A stretch of 64,000 bases of DNA from Aquilaria yunnanensis (lineage: Eukaryota; Streptophyta; Magnoliopsida; Malvales; Thymelaeaceae), in the NCBI GenBank assembly GCA_039654915.1, contig CM077594.1:111490893-111554892 (forward strand), given 5' to 3'. The notes beneath the pieces were generated by a model. It searched no databases. It saw only the letters and a list, made by a program, of their open reading frames with translations, and was not told the origin of the DNA. Every line of letters starts with the position of its first letter. Position 1 is the first letter of the stretch. Both the position numbers and the translations under genes were made by a program. Positions 20,946-33,456 of this stretch are shown in pieces.

Positions 20946-23900
20946 GCATATTTATATCACCAATTGACTCAAAATCAATATTGTGTGTATAGGTTAAGTG
21001 GCATTTATTATCCTCTTAACTCCTAAAGATGATCATATTAAGATGGATGTTTTTTAGGATGCCTAATATACATTTACTAGTACTTTTACCCATATGATGT
21101 ACAGGGTTCCTTTTTATATATTTTAATTTTATATATAGTTGCCTAATTATTTTTATAATGATAGTAATAATAATAATAATAACAACAACAACAACAACAA
21201 TAATAATAATATGTAAAAGATTGAAAATGAATCTATGTTTCGTACATTTAATAAAATTTAGCTACTTTTATTTTTTGTAAGAAATGAATGTAGCAACTAA
21301 AGTATAATGATCTATTTAAAATCTAACAGGTGAGTTTAATATTCAATATTTTTCCTTCTTAACTTCCCTCAAAATCAAATAAAAACATAATATCAATCCC
21401 TAATCATCAAACTTGAAAATACAAATTTCAATTAATTTTTCAAACTTGCAAGGAATATAAAATATGTACAATTAAGATGATATTTTATGTTTTTATTTTT
21501 ATATTAATAAGTATATAACAAAAAATTACTTAAATTAGTTGTTAGTAGGCAAAGAGAATTAAAAGAAAAGTAAAAATTGTAAAAATATATTAATATTTTT
21601 AGATAAACAACAGGGAAAAGAATAGTATAGTGAAATTAAAAATAACACAATTAATTGCATCTAGCTATATCTCAAATAATCTTAAAAAATAATTGAAACT
21701 ACTATATAGAAAAAGTACAAATTCGTTACCATTGATGCAAAAAAGATATAAATATTAAATAATATGAGAAGTTTCCTTCAGTTTAAAAAATAAAGTAAGA
21801 GAAATAAATGATTAAAACAATTGTGGATAAAATTAGAATTACCTGAAGTTATATATCCAAAGCTTAACCATTTTAGCACCATACAGGCTTGAAAGTTTTT
21901 TGTTTCTTCCTCTAGTTAACAAAGTTTGGCTAATTTATACTAATTTTTTTCTCTAATTACTATATAAGAATGTGTAATTCAATTCATTAATCCAAATCTA
22001 ATTATATTTCTCGATCGAAACAACGATCCGTCATATTAAACTCACTTTTACAACTTAACAATTGGGTCATTGCAGACAATCGTGTATGTTTTGGACACCC
22101 ATTCCACAATTGTGTATTTGAATCATCCAACAAATTACAAAATTATTGTGCAGTCGGATTAAGTAATCCCTCTTTCATTTCAATGTGCATTTCAGACACA
22201 TTGAACACATTATCATTATCTTCGGATTCTCACTCCCTTTAGTATTGTTGAGCAAATTTCATCCATTTGAAGCCAGTGACTATAAAGGGTTGCCGAGCTA
22301 ATGTGTTACATGCAGGTGAAACACCTAATGAATCATTTGTTGATTCTAGTCTTACTGGTTAAGTTGTTGTGCTACCTATAGTAGACTTGCAGCCTTGCAG
22401 AGACTAGTGGCACAAGGAAGGACATAATGAACTAAAGATCTCAGTAGCAATCCTTTAGTATACATATGTGTGCTAGTTTAGCCTCTAATGTCTTTAGGTT
22501 GAGTAGTATTTTAGTTGCTTTTGGGCATGTGCATAGTCTTTACTTTTGTAATAATACACATGCATAGTTATTACTTGTAGTAAATACACTTACATTTTAT
22601 GCTTCGGCTTGTGTTTTAAATATGTCTTAATAAATTGCATGCAATGTTTTAACTTCTTTTTATGTTTTTTACTTAAAGTTGAAGCAAGCCCATGCATGCT
22701 GTATTGTAGAATAACTAGATGCATGAAAGATTTTAAATAGGACAAGTAATTAACTAGCTAACTGCAACTAGCACGGGACTCCGATTCCGTAATCTTCCTG
22801 GGAGGGCCCCATTAGGGGTAAAGTCACTACACCTGCAACACATACGGAGTCTTGGAGTGGGAAAGCGACACCAAACCTCCGCCTCATCTTCTTCATTTAG
22901 CTGCCGCAAATGGTGAGGTTGAGAAGATCCAATTCAATGATTCACTAGTTGACTTGGAAAAATCTCCGAGACTAGAAAATTCTACACAAAAATCAATAGA
23001 AATTAAGAGGAAATACAATAGATCAAATTGCTGACCTTCATAAAAAACTTTAAATAACCAATTAAGAAAGAAATATAATTTGAATTAATGGTGACAACAA
23101 TGGAGAGGGAACAATGTGCAACCGATAAGCTGAGAAAGGAATGGGAAAATTGTAATATAATCTTCATTTCCTAAGTTTTAAACAATTCTAAGCGCAAACA
23201 AGAACTCAATCTTTTGTCATTAGTTGATGATTCAAAATATTTGATTTAGATGATTTCATAGGTAAAGGTATTCAACCCTAATCTGAAACCCAACCCTAAT
23301 TAATGGTTAGGGGCAGGTCAATAAATGAAATAAATAAGATCCAGGTTGACCCGAACTAGACCCGATCTAAAGAAGTAAAAATCAAGTTACTTTGGGTCAA
23401 ACCCAAATCAAACCTGATTCCCCTATTCCTAGCTCATTCCAAGCCGATTATCATACCTAAGTATTTATAAATTTCCTAAATCCTAACCTTAGCACTCATG
23501 TTTCACTTTCACCTTCACCAATCACCACGCTGCTGCCTCCTACCTAGTGCCACCCTTTCAGAGCCTCACCATTATGTTTCCCTTCCACCACCTCGCCCTT
23601 TCGCCGCTCTTGCCTCACTTGGCCTTGCCCTACTCTTACTCTCACCCCATCCTCATGCCACTCTCGCCTCACCCTAATAGAAAAAATATAAAAATTAAAA
23701 AATTTTAAAATATAGTATTTCATATAAGTAAACTCTATTATAAGTCCCTCAACTTATTTTCTTATTTTATTCAGGTCATAAAACTCTATTTTGTCTTATC
23801 AAGGCATTGGTGCATTGATACAATGTCACTAAGTTTGACCCTTGGATTAGATAAAACAACCTTGTTCATCTTCGGCTGCTAATATGTTTCATCAGCAACC

Positions 23901-24064
23901 GCAATACAAATTGTTTCCTTACATTTCTTTATCTGGAGATAGAGTCACTTAATAAGCACAGTATAGAGGACAATAAACTAACTCAAACTAACAAACTAAA
24001 TTTCTGCGAGTTGATTTAGAGATACTACAAAAAAAAAAATAAAACTTTTTTTAACTATAAAAAG
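20946..24064. other. Unassigned AT-rich intergenic DNA
   Basis: A TAA/CAA microsatellite at 21164-21210. No supported gene. A plus-strand stretch near 22852-22930 (HLLHLAAANGEVEKI) looks like one ankyrin-repeat helix pair but has no ATG and no second repeat. A C-rich stretch near 23510-23670 (TCACC/CTCGCC) has no open coding frame. GACCC/GGGTC-rich inverted motifs near 23280-23430 resemble hAT-MITE arms. Confidence 0.4.
21164..21210. repeat. TAA/CAA trinucleotide microsatellite
   Basis: A compound run: AATAAT units, then AACAAC units, then AATAAT units again. Confidence 0.85.
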
Positions 24065-24498
24065 TCATTGAACAACTTGTAGAATATTTTCAACAGCATT
24101 TTCAACCTTTTCAACAGTTGATTCATTAGACTCGTTGGTGGCCTCATTGATGACAAGCCGATTCAGTAACTTCTTATGCTCCAAAATTGCTGTCAAGAAG
24201 TCATTCTCTGCCAATTTCCTAAAACTTCACATCAACCAAAAACAAGTTATGAACCAGATCAAGGCCACAAGTTTTAAGTAAAAGAAAGAAACAAGAGTAA
24301 GATGACTCATGAGCCGACTGATCCAAATATCGAGCATCTATATTTGTGGCAGCTTCAAAGGAAGAAACGAATGTCAAAGTCTGAAGGGCTGGATTGGTGC
24401 TGTATGGCAATCGAGAGAACAAAGGAACAACAAGCTTGAAAGAGGAGAGAAATGTGTGAGGTGCGAAAATTGAGGAAGAATAAGTGATTGTAGCAAAC
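24065..24498 (-). pseudogene. 3' end of an unidentified gene: two spliced exons
   Basis: Two minus-strand exons join cleanly. The upstream exon is 24498-24307, with a strong acceptor (TTTGTTTGTTTACAG) before it. The intron 24306-24219 starts GTCATC and ends GTTTTAG. The last exon is 24218-24065, stop TGA. The joined codon GA|G keeps the frame, giving 114 residues with SFKLVVPLFSRLPYSTNP, then ARYLDQSAHEKLAENDFLT and a polar, partly coiled C-terminus ending ENILQVVQ. Leu/Val periodicity suggests alpha-helical repeats. I do not recognise the family. The 5' part would lie above 24500, where a MULE begins 50 bp away; no matching exon was found on its far side. It may be a live gene with the MULE in an intron, or a truncated copy. 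Confidence 0.5.
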
Positions 24499-24548
24499 CT
24501 GTAAACAAACAAATTGCGAGTATAGCGCTTGGGCCAAATATATTTTAG

Positions 24549-24735
24549 GGGTAAAATCCATCGTAGGTCCCTTATCTTATTTTTTTGTCCTAAATAGTAT
24601 CCGAGCTTAAGGTTGCCCTACCAAAGTCCCATAACTCATATTGAGCACCCCAATTAGATCATTTTTGTCAATTCCACCGTTAAATTGGATGAAAAATGCT
24701 GACATGACATTAATTAACACTAAAAGACACATAAA
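24549..24735. repeat. Left TIR of the 24.5-kb MULE
   Basis: The TIR of the MULE at 24549-28192. Landmarks shared with the inverted right end are GGGTAAAAT, GGTCCCTTA, TTGTC-TAAATAG, CCTACC-AAGTCC, GTTAAATT-GAT and the TGACATGA-ATTAATTAACA block. The first ten bases match those of the TIR at 33292, so the two MULEs belong to related terminal classes. Confidence 0.8.
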
Positions 24736-25689
24736 ATTACACTTTTGGTCATCACGCTTTTCCAATTAGTAACTCTATTCCTTAAACTATTAAATATATC
24801 ATTTACACCACAATATATTGTTTACACTAAAAGAAATAGGACATTGAGAAACCCAGGAAAATGATGCCATCGGTGGCCTTTCTTAGCTCAGATTAATGCT
24901 AATGGTACCAGAGATGATGGAACTTGTGAGGGGATGGCGATGCTAGACCAGCTTTGCTCAGGAATTTTCTGGAGGTGGAGAGAAGATTTGGGAATGCGGC
25001 AAGCAACAATGATCGATGATGGAAAACTTAGACAAATCAATAAGAAATAATCAGCGGCAAACCCAAGTAAATATATAATGGAAAGCCTAAGTAAATCAGT
25101 GGCAAATAGACGATTGCTGGCAGGTGTGGAGATGATGTTGCCATTGCTCGAGATTGTGGAGAGACAATCACGTGAGGATTCCCTATTTCCTTTCTGCCTC
25201 CCACCGTCATCCTTTTTATCGGCGCCTCCATCTTTGGGATCCACAATGCCTATGTTCCTTTGCCTACCCTTTAATTTACTGTCGTAGTAGTTTTCAAGTC
25301 TCTTGTGGCACTGCCGACAATTGCATAGCCGACAATGGGGTGGATGAGTTTCAAATCTAACCTAACATTTGATTTTGCAAACGGACGATTAGGCAGCCAA
25401 TAATGGGGTAAGAAGCAATGGACAATGAATAAAGGATGGTGTTACCACTCTGAGTACTCAAATACAGTAACCACATTTAGTGTGTCAAGTCCAAAGAGTT
25501 GTGCATGTTTTGTAGGCCAAGCAGAACAATGCTTACTATGTTACCCAAGTAGCCTATTTGGTCTTTATACAAATATATATATATACTGGTCGAACCATTG
25601 CACACATATTCATATACAATTTCATCTGGAAGTAATGATGACAATCAAATTTTTTATTCCTGGCCAATATGGAAGTTGAGTAAAATCCC

Positions 25690-27870
25690 CAAGTGCATGT
25701 GCAATCATATGTACACTTGATACTATTGGTGCCCATTTTATGTGTTGAAACTTTCACACTATGTCTAACTCAAATTCTACTCTTGTCCTTTTATGCCCTA
25801 AATACTTTAAACCTTTTAATATACTTAAAAAATCATAGGGAAACAGGTTTGAGGCATTAAATTCATCTAGGTTTGCAATTATGAACTTACACTTAACCGG
25901 TAGAAATGGCCATATGAACAGTACACAGCAAAATCAGCCAATTTTGACAAGCCATAACTCTGGCTACGAGGCACCAAATCTAGTGATTAAAAATTCAAGT
26001 TATTCATCTTAAAGTGTTCTAAGTGTGGTCAAAATTTCATAGCCAAATTCATTATGTCCAAAAAGTTACGACAGTTGAAGTACAGGGTACCAAATTTTAG
26101 TCATTATTGACCATTATGCCCATACAAAATTTTATAATATTTATACACTTCATTTTCATGTGCAAAACCCACTTGGTAGTGTCCATACATGTCTTAGACA
26201 TATGGGAAAACCATTTCCGTGAATTTAGAACCCTTTTAACCATCATTCATAAAAATACCATCAAAACAGCTCATAAACACCATATGAACAGCATTATACA
26301 TATACTTTAACCTACACTCCATTGATTCATATATCCTTCTCACACTACACATACAATATACCCAGTAAATTTACATGCATTCATGCACTACATACATGCC
26401 ATAACTTAGTTAATACGCACATTAATCTTCTTGGAGAACTTCAAAAGCACTAAGCACTCCAGAAACTTGAAGGAACCAGTTGCTGCGTAATGCAGAAAGT
26501 ACCACTACTAAAAATAGATAATGTGCTCCAAAAATCATAAAACATTCCATTTCACAACTACACATATTGAAGTTACTGTACCTAAAATTTCACATAGAAA
26601 TTCAAATGGCAACTATTAGTTTGAATGATCTATTTTAGGTGCTCCTAAAATGGACAGAAAGAAGATAAATCTCCTTGACAAAACTTAATAAGGGCTTATC
26701 ATTAGAAACTTGAATTCTTATATATATACCTAAAATCCAAAGACATAAAAACACAAAAACATAGTACATATATAAAAATGCACAAACAAATAGAACACAA
26801 TCAAATGCAATGCTGGCAACAACAAATCATTAGGGTTAGTTTATAAACAATCAAATAAACATTATGTAATCATTATGGTAGCCCTCCTCAAGGTAACACT
26901 TGGTATTAGAAGGTTAATTGGTCTTAGGTGAACACTGCCATCTTAGAGCATGAAAAATAGTAAGGCCAAAACCTTGTTCATGCGCTCCTCTTAACCCATA
27001 CTTGGTTTCTTGAGCTTTTTGTTCTCTTCCAAGCATGGTTTTAGTTTCATGGATGCTTGATCCTCATCTTAGAACAGATAAAAATCATAAAACATGAATA
27101 TAAAACCCTTACCTTGAGCTGTGAAGGCCGAATATAACAAGTGTTGCACAATAAACCCGAAAACTAGGGTTTTTCTTGTTCTTGGTGCATCCGATTGTCT
27201 TCCTTTGTGATTTCTTGAAAGCTTAAGCTATGGTGGCTATGGAAGCTTATGGAGAAGCTAAGGAAGGAACTCTAGCTGGTGAGGGCTAAAAATGACCAAG
27301 GAAAGGTAAATAAATCAAGATATTTCCTTGACATGATTAGTTTAACCTTAACCTTCACTTAGGTCACTATAAATATGTCTTAAGTAAAGGCTTTTTGGCT
27401 AATCTTTAGCCAACGTTTTTTACTATATGAACCAGTCATGGAAGAGTGGGAAAATGATAAAAATGATCCCATTTGACCTTTTCAAAGATCATCCCATCCT
27501 TTAGTTATTTTATGGACACTTATACTTCAAGTTGTTCTAGGTTCTTAAACAATTAGCCTTTTCTTCCATTATGCAATTTAGCCCCAACAAATGTTTCCAT
27601 ACCATTCAAATCCTTCCAAAATCTCTCTTGTAAAGTTGTTCAATTGAGCACCTAAGTTTTGAAAGCTTAAAATAAAGTTCATAGGTTAACGGTTACTTGT
27701 AAAACAAGCAATCCATTAGAGCTTCCTTAAGGGCCAAGTAACCATTGTGTGAATCTTTTAAGGAGATGTAGTTTATACACTTTACCCCTCACATTTCATT
27801 GTCTATAGTGAACATTATGTTATATAATGGTTTATAACCATTATACATTTATACTATAATTTTCCCATTT
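25690..27870 (-). repeat. LTR-like segment inside the MULE (tentative)
   Basis: Read on the minus strand this resembles the 5' half of the long LTR at 34353-38501. It has a CTCAATTGAACAA tract near 27635, a TATTTATA box near 27370, a leader containing TTCGGCC near 27125, then a stretch with ACCAAGTATGGGTTAAG-type phrases near 27000. No TG...CA ends or target duplication could be fixed, so it may be a decayed solo LTR or a fragment. It accounts for most of the MULE length. 25750-26900 holds no supported gene. Confidence 0.4.
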
Positions 27871-28007
27871 TTTTAGATGGTAATAGACGGCGAGGTGGGT
27901 GATGGTTTGGTAGCCATGGATGGGGTTTGAGGTTCATGGGTTATTGTGGTAAAAGATGGAAGTTTAAGGCTTAAAATTGTTGAGAGTAAAAGTTTAAAGT
28001 GTTATTT

Positions 28008-28192
28008 TACTTTTATTTTAATGTTAATTAATATCATGTCAATAATTTCTATCTAATTTAACAGTCTAATTTATGGAAATGACTTAATTGAACAAGCAAT
28101 ATAAAGTAAAGGACTTCGGTAGGATAATATGAAGGTAGAATACCTATTTAAGACAAGAAAAAAAACTAAGGGACCCCCGGTGAATTTTACCC
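28008..28192. repeat. Right TIR of the 24.5-kb MULE
   Basis: The inverted counterpart of 24549-24735. It ends with ATTTTACCC at 28192 and is directly followed by the duplicate TATATTTTAG. Confidence 0.8.
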
Positions 28193-28202
28193 TATATTTT
28201 AG

Positions 28203-29824
28203 TCTTGATATTTTTTTCCATAATAGGTGCTATTATCCTTGAGTTATATAATTGCTTCAAGATAGAATTTTAGATAAAAACAAACAGCAATAATGCCAAA
28301 AGCTAAGATAGGTTGTTAGAAATTTTATTTATATTTATTTTTAATTTTCCATGCATATAAAAAGTTTTATTGTTATAAATAAAATTAAAAAAATTAGCAT
28401 ATAATTGGCCAGATACATAATAGTTCGCATAGTATATATTCAACCAAGGTATACATCCATTACATATACAAACACACACACACACACCAGCGCCACAAAA
28501 CAAAAAAAATAAATGGTTGTCTCCTCGCCCGCCCGTGTGTACGTTGCGTGATTTCCCCTTCCCTTGCCTTCATGCTCATATTCCCTTCAATTGCTTTCAC
28601 AATATCACTATTTCTCTGCCCTCTGCCTCCGGCTCTGCTCCACCAAATTAATTTATTCCATGATGGTACCGATAATTTGAAATAGACCCAAGGGATAAAT
28701 GAGATAGGAGGTTCAAGTACCATACTAAAGTTATGAGATTCAAATGGGCTCATAGGGCACAAACCAATGAAAACCCAAATATTCACCATAACTAAAGAAG
28801 TGTCTCTCATTTTTCTCAAAATTATAAGTTGTTGCGTAATTACTGACTTGAGCATTGAAGGAACCCCCCGAAACACAACCGAAAGCCCCCATAAGGCTCT
28901 TCTTCTATGTTTTTGTATGCAGGTGACGGGAGCATGCCAACAATCGAGGGCCTACATCATCCGGCTTAGAGCCCTGGGTAGTTTGACTAAAACATCAATT
29001 CATTCATGTTGAGATCTATCACAAACAAATTTTCTCTACCAGCTCCTGGAGTGCTCCTGGAGTGAATCCTAAAATCTACTTCACAAGGTGAACCAGCCCA
29101 ACCAACTTACGTTGGACTCTCATTTCCTTCCTTTAACGAATTTAGTCAAGGCTGGAGGCCTCCACCCCGTTCCATGCTTCATGGGCCTCACCCCCAACAT
29201 TCCGCTTCTGGGCTTTACACCTCATGTAGTCATGCTCACAATTGTCAATCGACCCCTGTCAGCCCATCCCAGCACCCTTCATTTTCTCCCAATCATAAAT
29301 ACTACTCCACAAATCAATTGCATGTATTTTCAAATTATCGTTTCCCTACAGAAGAAAAGAGATAGATTAATAGCACTCCTAACTAATTCTTTTGGGTCAT
29401 ACATTATTTAACATTTTTTAGAATGTTACGTGCTAAACTAATCGATATTTTTCTGTATTTATATAACTTTTTTTTTTTTACAAATTTACTCATCAATTAA
29501 GTCATACGCCCATTAAGAATAGGCTTTTTTTTCAATAGTTAAAATTACTTTTTTTTTCAGATAAAACATCAAATATTATATCTGAGTTCTGTTCATTACT
29601 AAACCATTTCGGTAATAAGGAATCGACAAAATACTTCATCGTACTTTATAACAACTCCTAATCTTATTTATGTTGTATGAAAATATGGATAATACGTTCA
29701 AGTAAATAAAAATTTACAAACACATAATTCAAATTATATGTATAAGATATGAAATAATACATATGAAAATATTTAAATGATTAAAGTCAAGACTTGAAAT
29801 TGAATATATCAACAATAGTTTTTA
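28203..29824. other. Unassigned region between two MULEs
   Basis: Contains a CA microsatellite at 28470-28487. A more balanced block (28490-29400) has open frames on both strands (minus 28460-28876 of 138 codons, plus 29088-29411 of 107 codons) without recognisable motifs. The plus stretch after a GTATGCAG at 28916 reads for about 25 codons but then stops. No exon here could be joined to the gene fragment at 24065-24498. Confidence 0.35.
28470..28487. repeat. CA dinucleotide microsatellite
   Basis: An uninterrupted run of CA units. The Cys/Val-rich tail of the minus-strand open frame here comes from this repeat and is not protein evidence. Confidence 0.8.
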
Positions 29825-29833
29825 TTATTTTAT

Positions 29834-30671
29834 GGCTTAAATACCACCTGCCCCCTGTACTATCACCACTTAGACACATAACCCCCTGCACTACAACTTG
29901 TTACAACTCAATCCCCCAACTTCTTACAATCATGCAATGAGACCTTTGAGACTGACACATGACATAACGTGGACAGGCTGCTGTTAGTCACTAACATCCT
30001 CCAACATACCCAGTGTGGAACTCTGCCATATGCCACGTTAGAGACTTTATTGAGACCCAAACCTAAAGCAACTCGTAACCTGAAACCAGATCAGTCAGCC
30101 AAACCAAAGCCCTAAACTAATCAATTGAATGTGTCTGTTCTTCAGAAAAACATTGAGAGAGTTGTCCAACTAGTTATTGGAGGATCGAAAGAGATGATTC
30201 TAGTGCCACGTCAATTTTCGAGTGGTGGCAAATGGTGGTAGGGTCAATGTTCACCAGCTCCTCTAGAGATTCGTCGGCTACATATAGCTCCGCCTTATTG
30301 GGTAGTGCAAAAGATGACGGGGAAATGGCAAACAAAAGGGTGGAGGAGGTCGATTCATTTGGGAGCCGAGGGTAGGAGGAGGTTGGAAGGGACAAAGAAG
30401 GGGGTGCTCATAGGGTGGGGGCTTTGGAAGGTCAGGATGCATGGAGTGGTGGAATGGAGGAATGGGCAGTGGGCAATGACGACGAAGGTTTATGAGATAG
30501 CGACGCACACCTTTAGTGACTAATCACAATCCGCCCACGTGATGTCACATGATTGTCTCAGGGGTCTCATTGCACAATTTTAGAAGTTGGAGAACTAAGT
30601 TGTAATATGTCATAGTAGGGGGATTATGTATCCTAACGGTGGTAATACAGGGGGCAAATGGTATTTAAGCC
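29834..30671. mobile_element. Short MULE, 838 bp, with perfect 9-bp TSD
   Basis: TIRs of about 150 bp: GGCTTAAATACCACCTGCCC at the left and, inverted, GGCTTAAATACCATTTGCCC at the right. They go on matching through CCACTTAG/CCGTTAGG, ACATAACCCCC/ACATAATCCCC and TGCAATGAGACC. TTATTTTAT lies on both sides (29825-29833 and 30672-30680), a perfect 9-bp duplication. The 500-bp interior is richer in GC and purines than the flanks and has overlapping open frames on both strands, so a captured host fragment (Pack-MULE) is possible, but I could not identify a donor gene. Confidence 0.9.
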
Positions 30672-30680
30672 TTATTTTAT

Positions 30681-33281
30681 TTACGGATAGGTCTCCTTAG
30701 AGTTTTGCATGTCCCTCATTTGTTTTTTAAACTGTACTTTCCCATTTTCTTTATATAGTGGATTAACACATATCTATCATCCAATGTATGCATATCTCTA
30801 ATTTTGGTGAAAGACGCATTTTAACACATTCACACTTTTTCTTATGAAGGGTTGAATTTATACACGTAATTAAGTATATCAATAACATATCTAAAATTTC
30901 ATTTATACATATGTCTCCTATGATTTATACATATCCATTACATTTTTTGTACATCAAGTTTATATATATTTAATATCTGATTTGTACATATCTCTAATTT
31001 TGATGAAAATAAGGATTTAACATGTGTTAATATTTGCTTCTTACTATGAAATGTAGTATTAAGGTATAAGTATATATAGATATAAGGGCTATGATGCATA
31101 TTAGACATACGCATCAACCAAGCATCATCCGTATGAAAGATACATACTAAGTGTACATGGCATCAAGGTTACTATATGTAAAATAGTTATTATCACCAAC
31201 AATTAAACATTATAATTCAACAACCTTAATTAATTTTACACTAAATTTTCCATATTTATATACACCATCACCTCAAGTTTAACTTCTTCCCTTGCCCTAT
31301 GTTCAAACAAAATAATTTACATTGGATTTAAACTTGAAATTAAATTTTTAGAATTCATATTTTCAAAAAAGAATAATGTTGTCTTTGGAATAACATTTTA
31401 GAATGCATTTCTTAAAAATAAATAAATTTTAACTATTGAAAAAAAAACTGGAAAAACAAAAAATTTTAAAAATACATTTTAGAATAAGTTTTGCATATAA
31501 AAAGAATATAGACAACAATGACAAAACATAAACAAAGACTAGGTTTGGAGTATGCACATCTCAGCTGGGTACTTTCAAAGTGTAATACTACAATGTCCAT
31601 AGTGTGAAAAGGATATAAAATTCTGCAACAAAAGCCCTGGTGCATGGAAAGGATAGAATTTTGCAACATGAGGAATAAGGGAAAGGAACAAACTGGAAGA
31701 CTATGTATCCAATTACTGATCAGAAATCAAACACCTTGAGCTTTGTTGACTTCAATTTCATGGTATGTTATGGCTCTTTATAGCCATATGGCCTAAATAG
31801 TGTTCTTATGAATCAGATTTTCACATACTATGAGATATTATTTTGCCATATGATTTACCTGTCTACTAACATGTAAAGCAGCACAAAATAACTTCCGATA
31901 AACTAAGATAAAATTTGTGAATAGGATAGAATGCGGAAAATAACCAATATATGGATTTAAGATATCGCAACAAAAGTTGCATCCAGAAACGTCAAATCTA
32001 GTAACTTTAAAGAAACTACCAAATTGAATTAACCAACATGGATGTAAAGATATAGTACTCTGCAACAAAAAAAATGTGATAGACCACCAGACTAATCTAT
32101 GTAATTAAGATCAAAGGGAAAAAAAATGCTCTAATACAGATGAGTCTAAGAAGGAGAATGACTTTGATATACTGAACACGCAGAGAAGTTAGAGACAGAG
32201 AAATTTCCAATTTGTAGAATTTAGCCGCAGCTCTTGAATCCATTGTAAATTCAAAGCCAAAATCAATGAGAAGAGAGAGAGAAAAGGAAATATTTATAAA
32301 ATAAAAAAAAAACAAAGTAAAGAAAAGGCTTAACAAAAAATGGAAAACATTGTCTCTCTCTTGTAAATTGTTATGGAAAATATCATAACATGTTTGAGAA
32401 GTTTTTAGTAAATGCTAGTAAAATAGTTAATATTAGTAATGCTAGAAGTCGACTACCTTCTCCAAATGTAGCAACCTAGAAACTCAGAAAATCACCAAAG
32501 ACAATATGCAAGTTTGAGGTTATTAAAAACTCTCCAAAAAAACCAAAAGAGATCTATTATAGTTTTCACTAATATGAAAATTTAATTGAACATATGGTTG
32601 CAGCAAAGTACAAAATTATGCATAAAATGACCAGAATCGGAAACCAAAGCCACCAAGTAGCATAACCCACTCAATACGATCATCCAAATCCGATGGTCAG
32701 TGATTCTAAAATATAAGGAAGAAAATATGGTTGTTTTGCAAAACAAAATGAGCAAATGAATGCAAGACAATTAATGACTCCCAATTGAAAAACAAATTAG
32801 TGAACAGCTAGTGTAATCCCATTAAGAGAAAGATCTAAATGAAGCATGCATTCCAACATCAGCAAGACAGACCTTCAAAAGTTGTTGAATGAAAAGTTGC
32901 TAAGCTGGAAAAAAAAATGAGAATGAAAGACAGCACCATTCAAACTTGTACAAAGCAAACATGTGTCAAATAAGAATTAAAATCAGCAACGAAGCGCATA
33001 AATGTGAAAGTGGAAAACTAGTGTGGATATCTTTCAAACTCACATAAACTATACACGCACAAAGACACATATTTTTGTTCTCATTTTCTTTGTCAATAGT
33101 AGGACCATTATATTCTTGGCTACACCTTTGTCACCTGCTTACCATTTCCTCATTCTCAATTCTCTTTTCCACAATTCTTGCAACCATTTTGAACAGTCTT
33201 CCTTTTTTTTTGCATTTTGTATAATCTAAAACTGGAAAAAAAAAAAAGTTCAGCAAAAATTATCAAACTCATAGGCCCATT
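30681..33281. other. Unassigned AT-rich region
   Basis: No supported gene. On the minus strand, TTATAAATA near 32294-32302, a CT-rich leader and an ATG at 32243 followed by MDSRAAAKFYKLEISLSL look like a promoter and a first exon, but no family match or downstream exon was found. Several GCAACAAAA motifs recur between 31560 and 32070 without a fixed period. Confidence 0.35.
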
Positions 33282-33291
33282 GCGAATTTGT

Positions 33292-33456
33292 GGGTAAAAT
33301 CCAAATTTGGTCCCTTAACTTTTATGTTTGTCCTAAACGGGTCCCTTAACTATGAAAGTGACTATTAAGGTCCCCTAACTATCAAATCGAGTTCAATGTT
33401 AGTTCCTCCAGTCATTTTGGCCGTTATCCAGGACATAAAATGCATACGTGGCAATT
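33292..33456. repeat. Left TIR of the 9.5-kb MULE
   Basis: Starts GGGTAAAATCCAAATTTGG and ends CATACGTGGCAATT. It contains three GTCCC-TTAACT-type repeats at about 30-bp spacing (GGTCCCTTAACTTTT, GGGTCCCTTAACTATG, GGTCCCCTAACTATC), which may be transposase-binding sites. In MULEs the TIR also serves as the promoter of the nearby gene; the GRF gene starts 244 bp inward. Confidence 0.95.

Larger units (their letters stand above)
24549..28192. mobile_element. Mutator-like element (MULE), non-autonomous, 3.6 kb
   Basis: Terminal inverted repeats of about 180 bp: the left end starts GGGTAAAATCCATCG, and the inverted right end starts GGGTAAAATTCACCG. They match along their length with moderate divergence (for example TTAATTAACA in both). 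A perfect 10-bp duplication TATATTTTAG flanks it (24539-24548 and 28193-28202); MULE duplications are usually 9-11 bp. No transposase is present. The interior holds unrecognised DNA (24880-25680) and an LTR-like segment in the opposite orientation (about 25690-27870). Confidence 0.85.

Noticed and set aside
22852..23034. Ankyrin-repeat gene suggested by HLLHLAAANGEVEKI
   Set aside because: Only one half-repeat, no ATG, no second repeat and no splice-supported continuation.
28460..28876. 138-codon minus-strand open frame
   Set aside because: No recognisable motif, its end is read from a CA microsatellite, and no splice context supports a gene.
29088..29411. 107-codon plus-strand open frame as a retrotransposon gag
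   Set aside because: His/Pro-rich content looked gag-like, but no zinc knuckle, LTR or pol lies nearby.
32097..32336. 79-codon minus-strand open frame taken whole as a protein
   Set aside because: The first part is promoter and CT-rich leader; only the part from the ATG at 32243 could be coding, and that is unproven.
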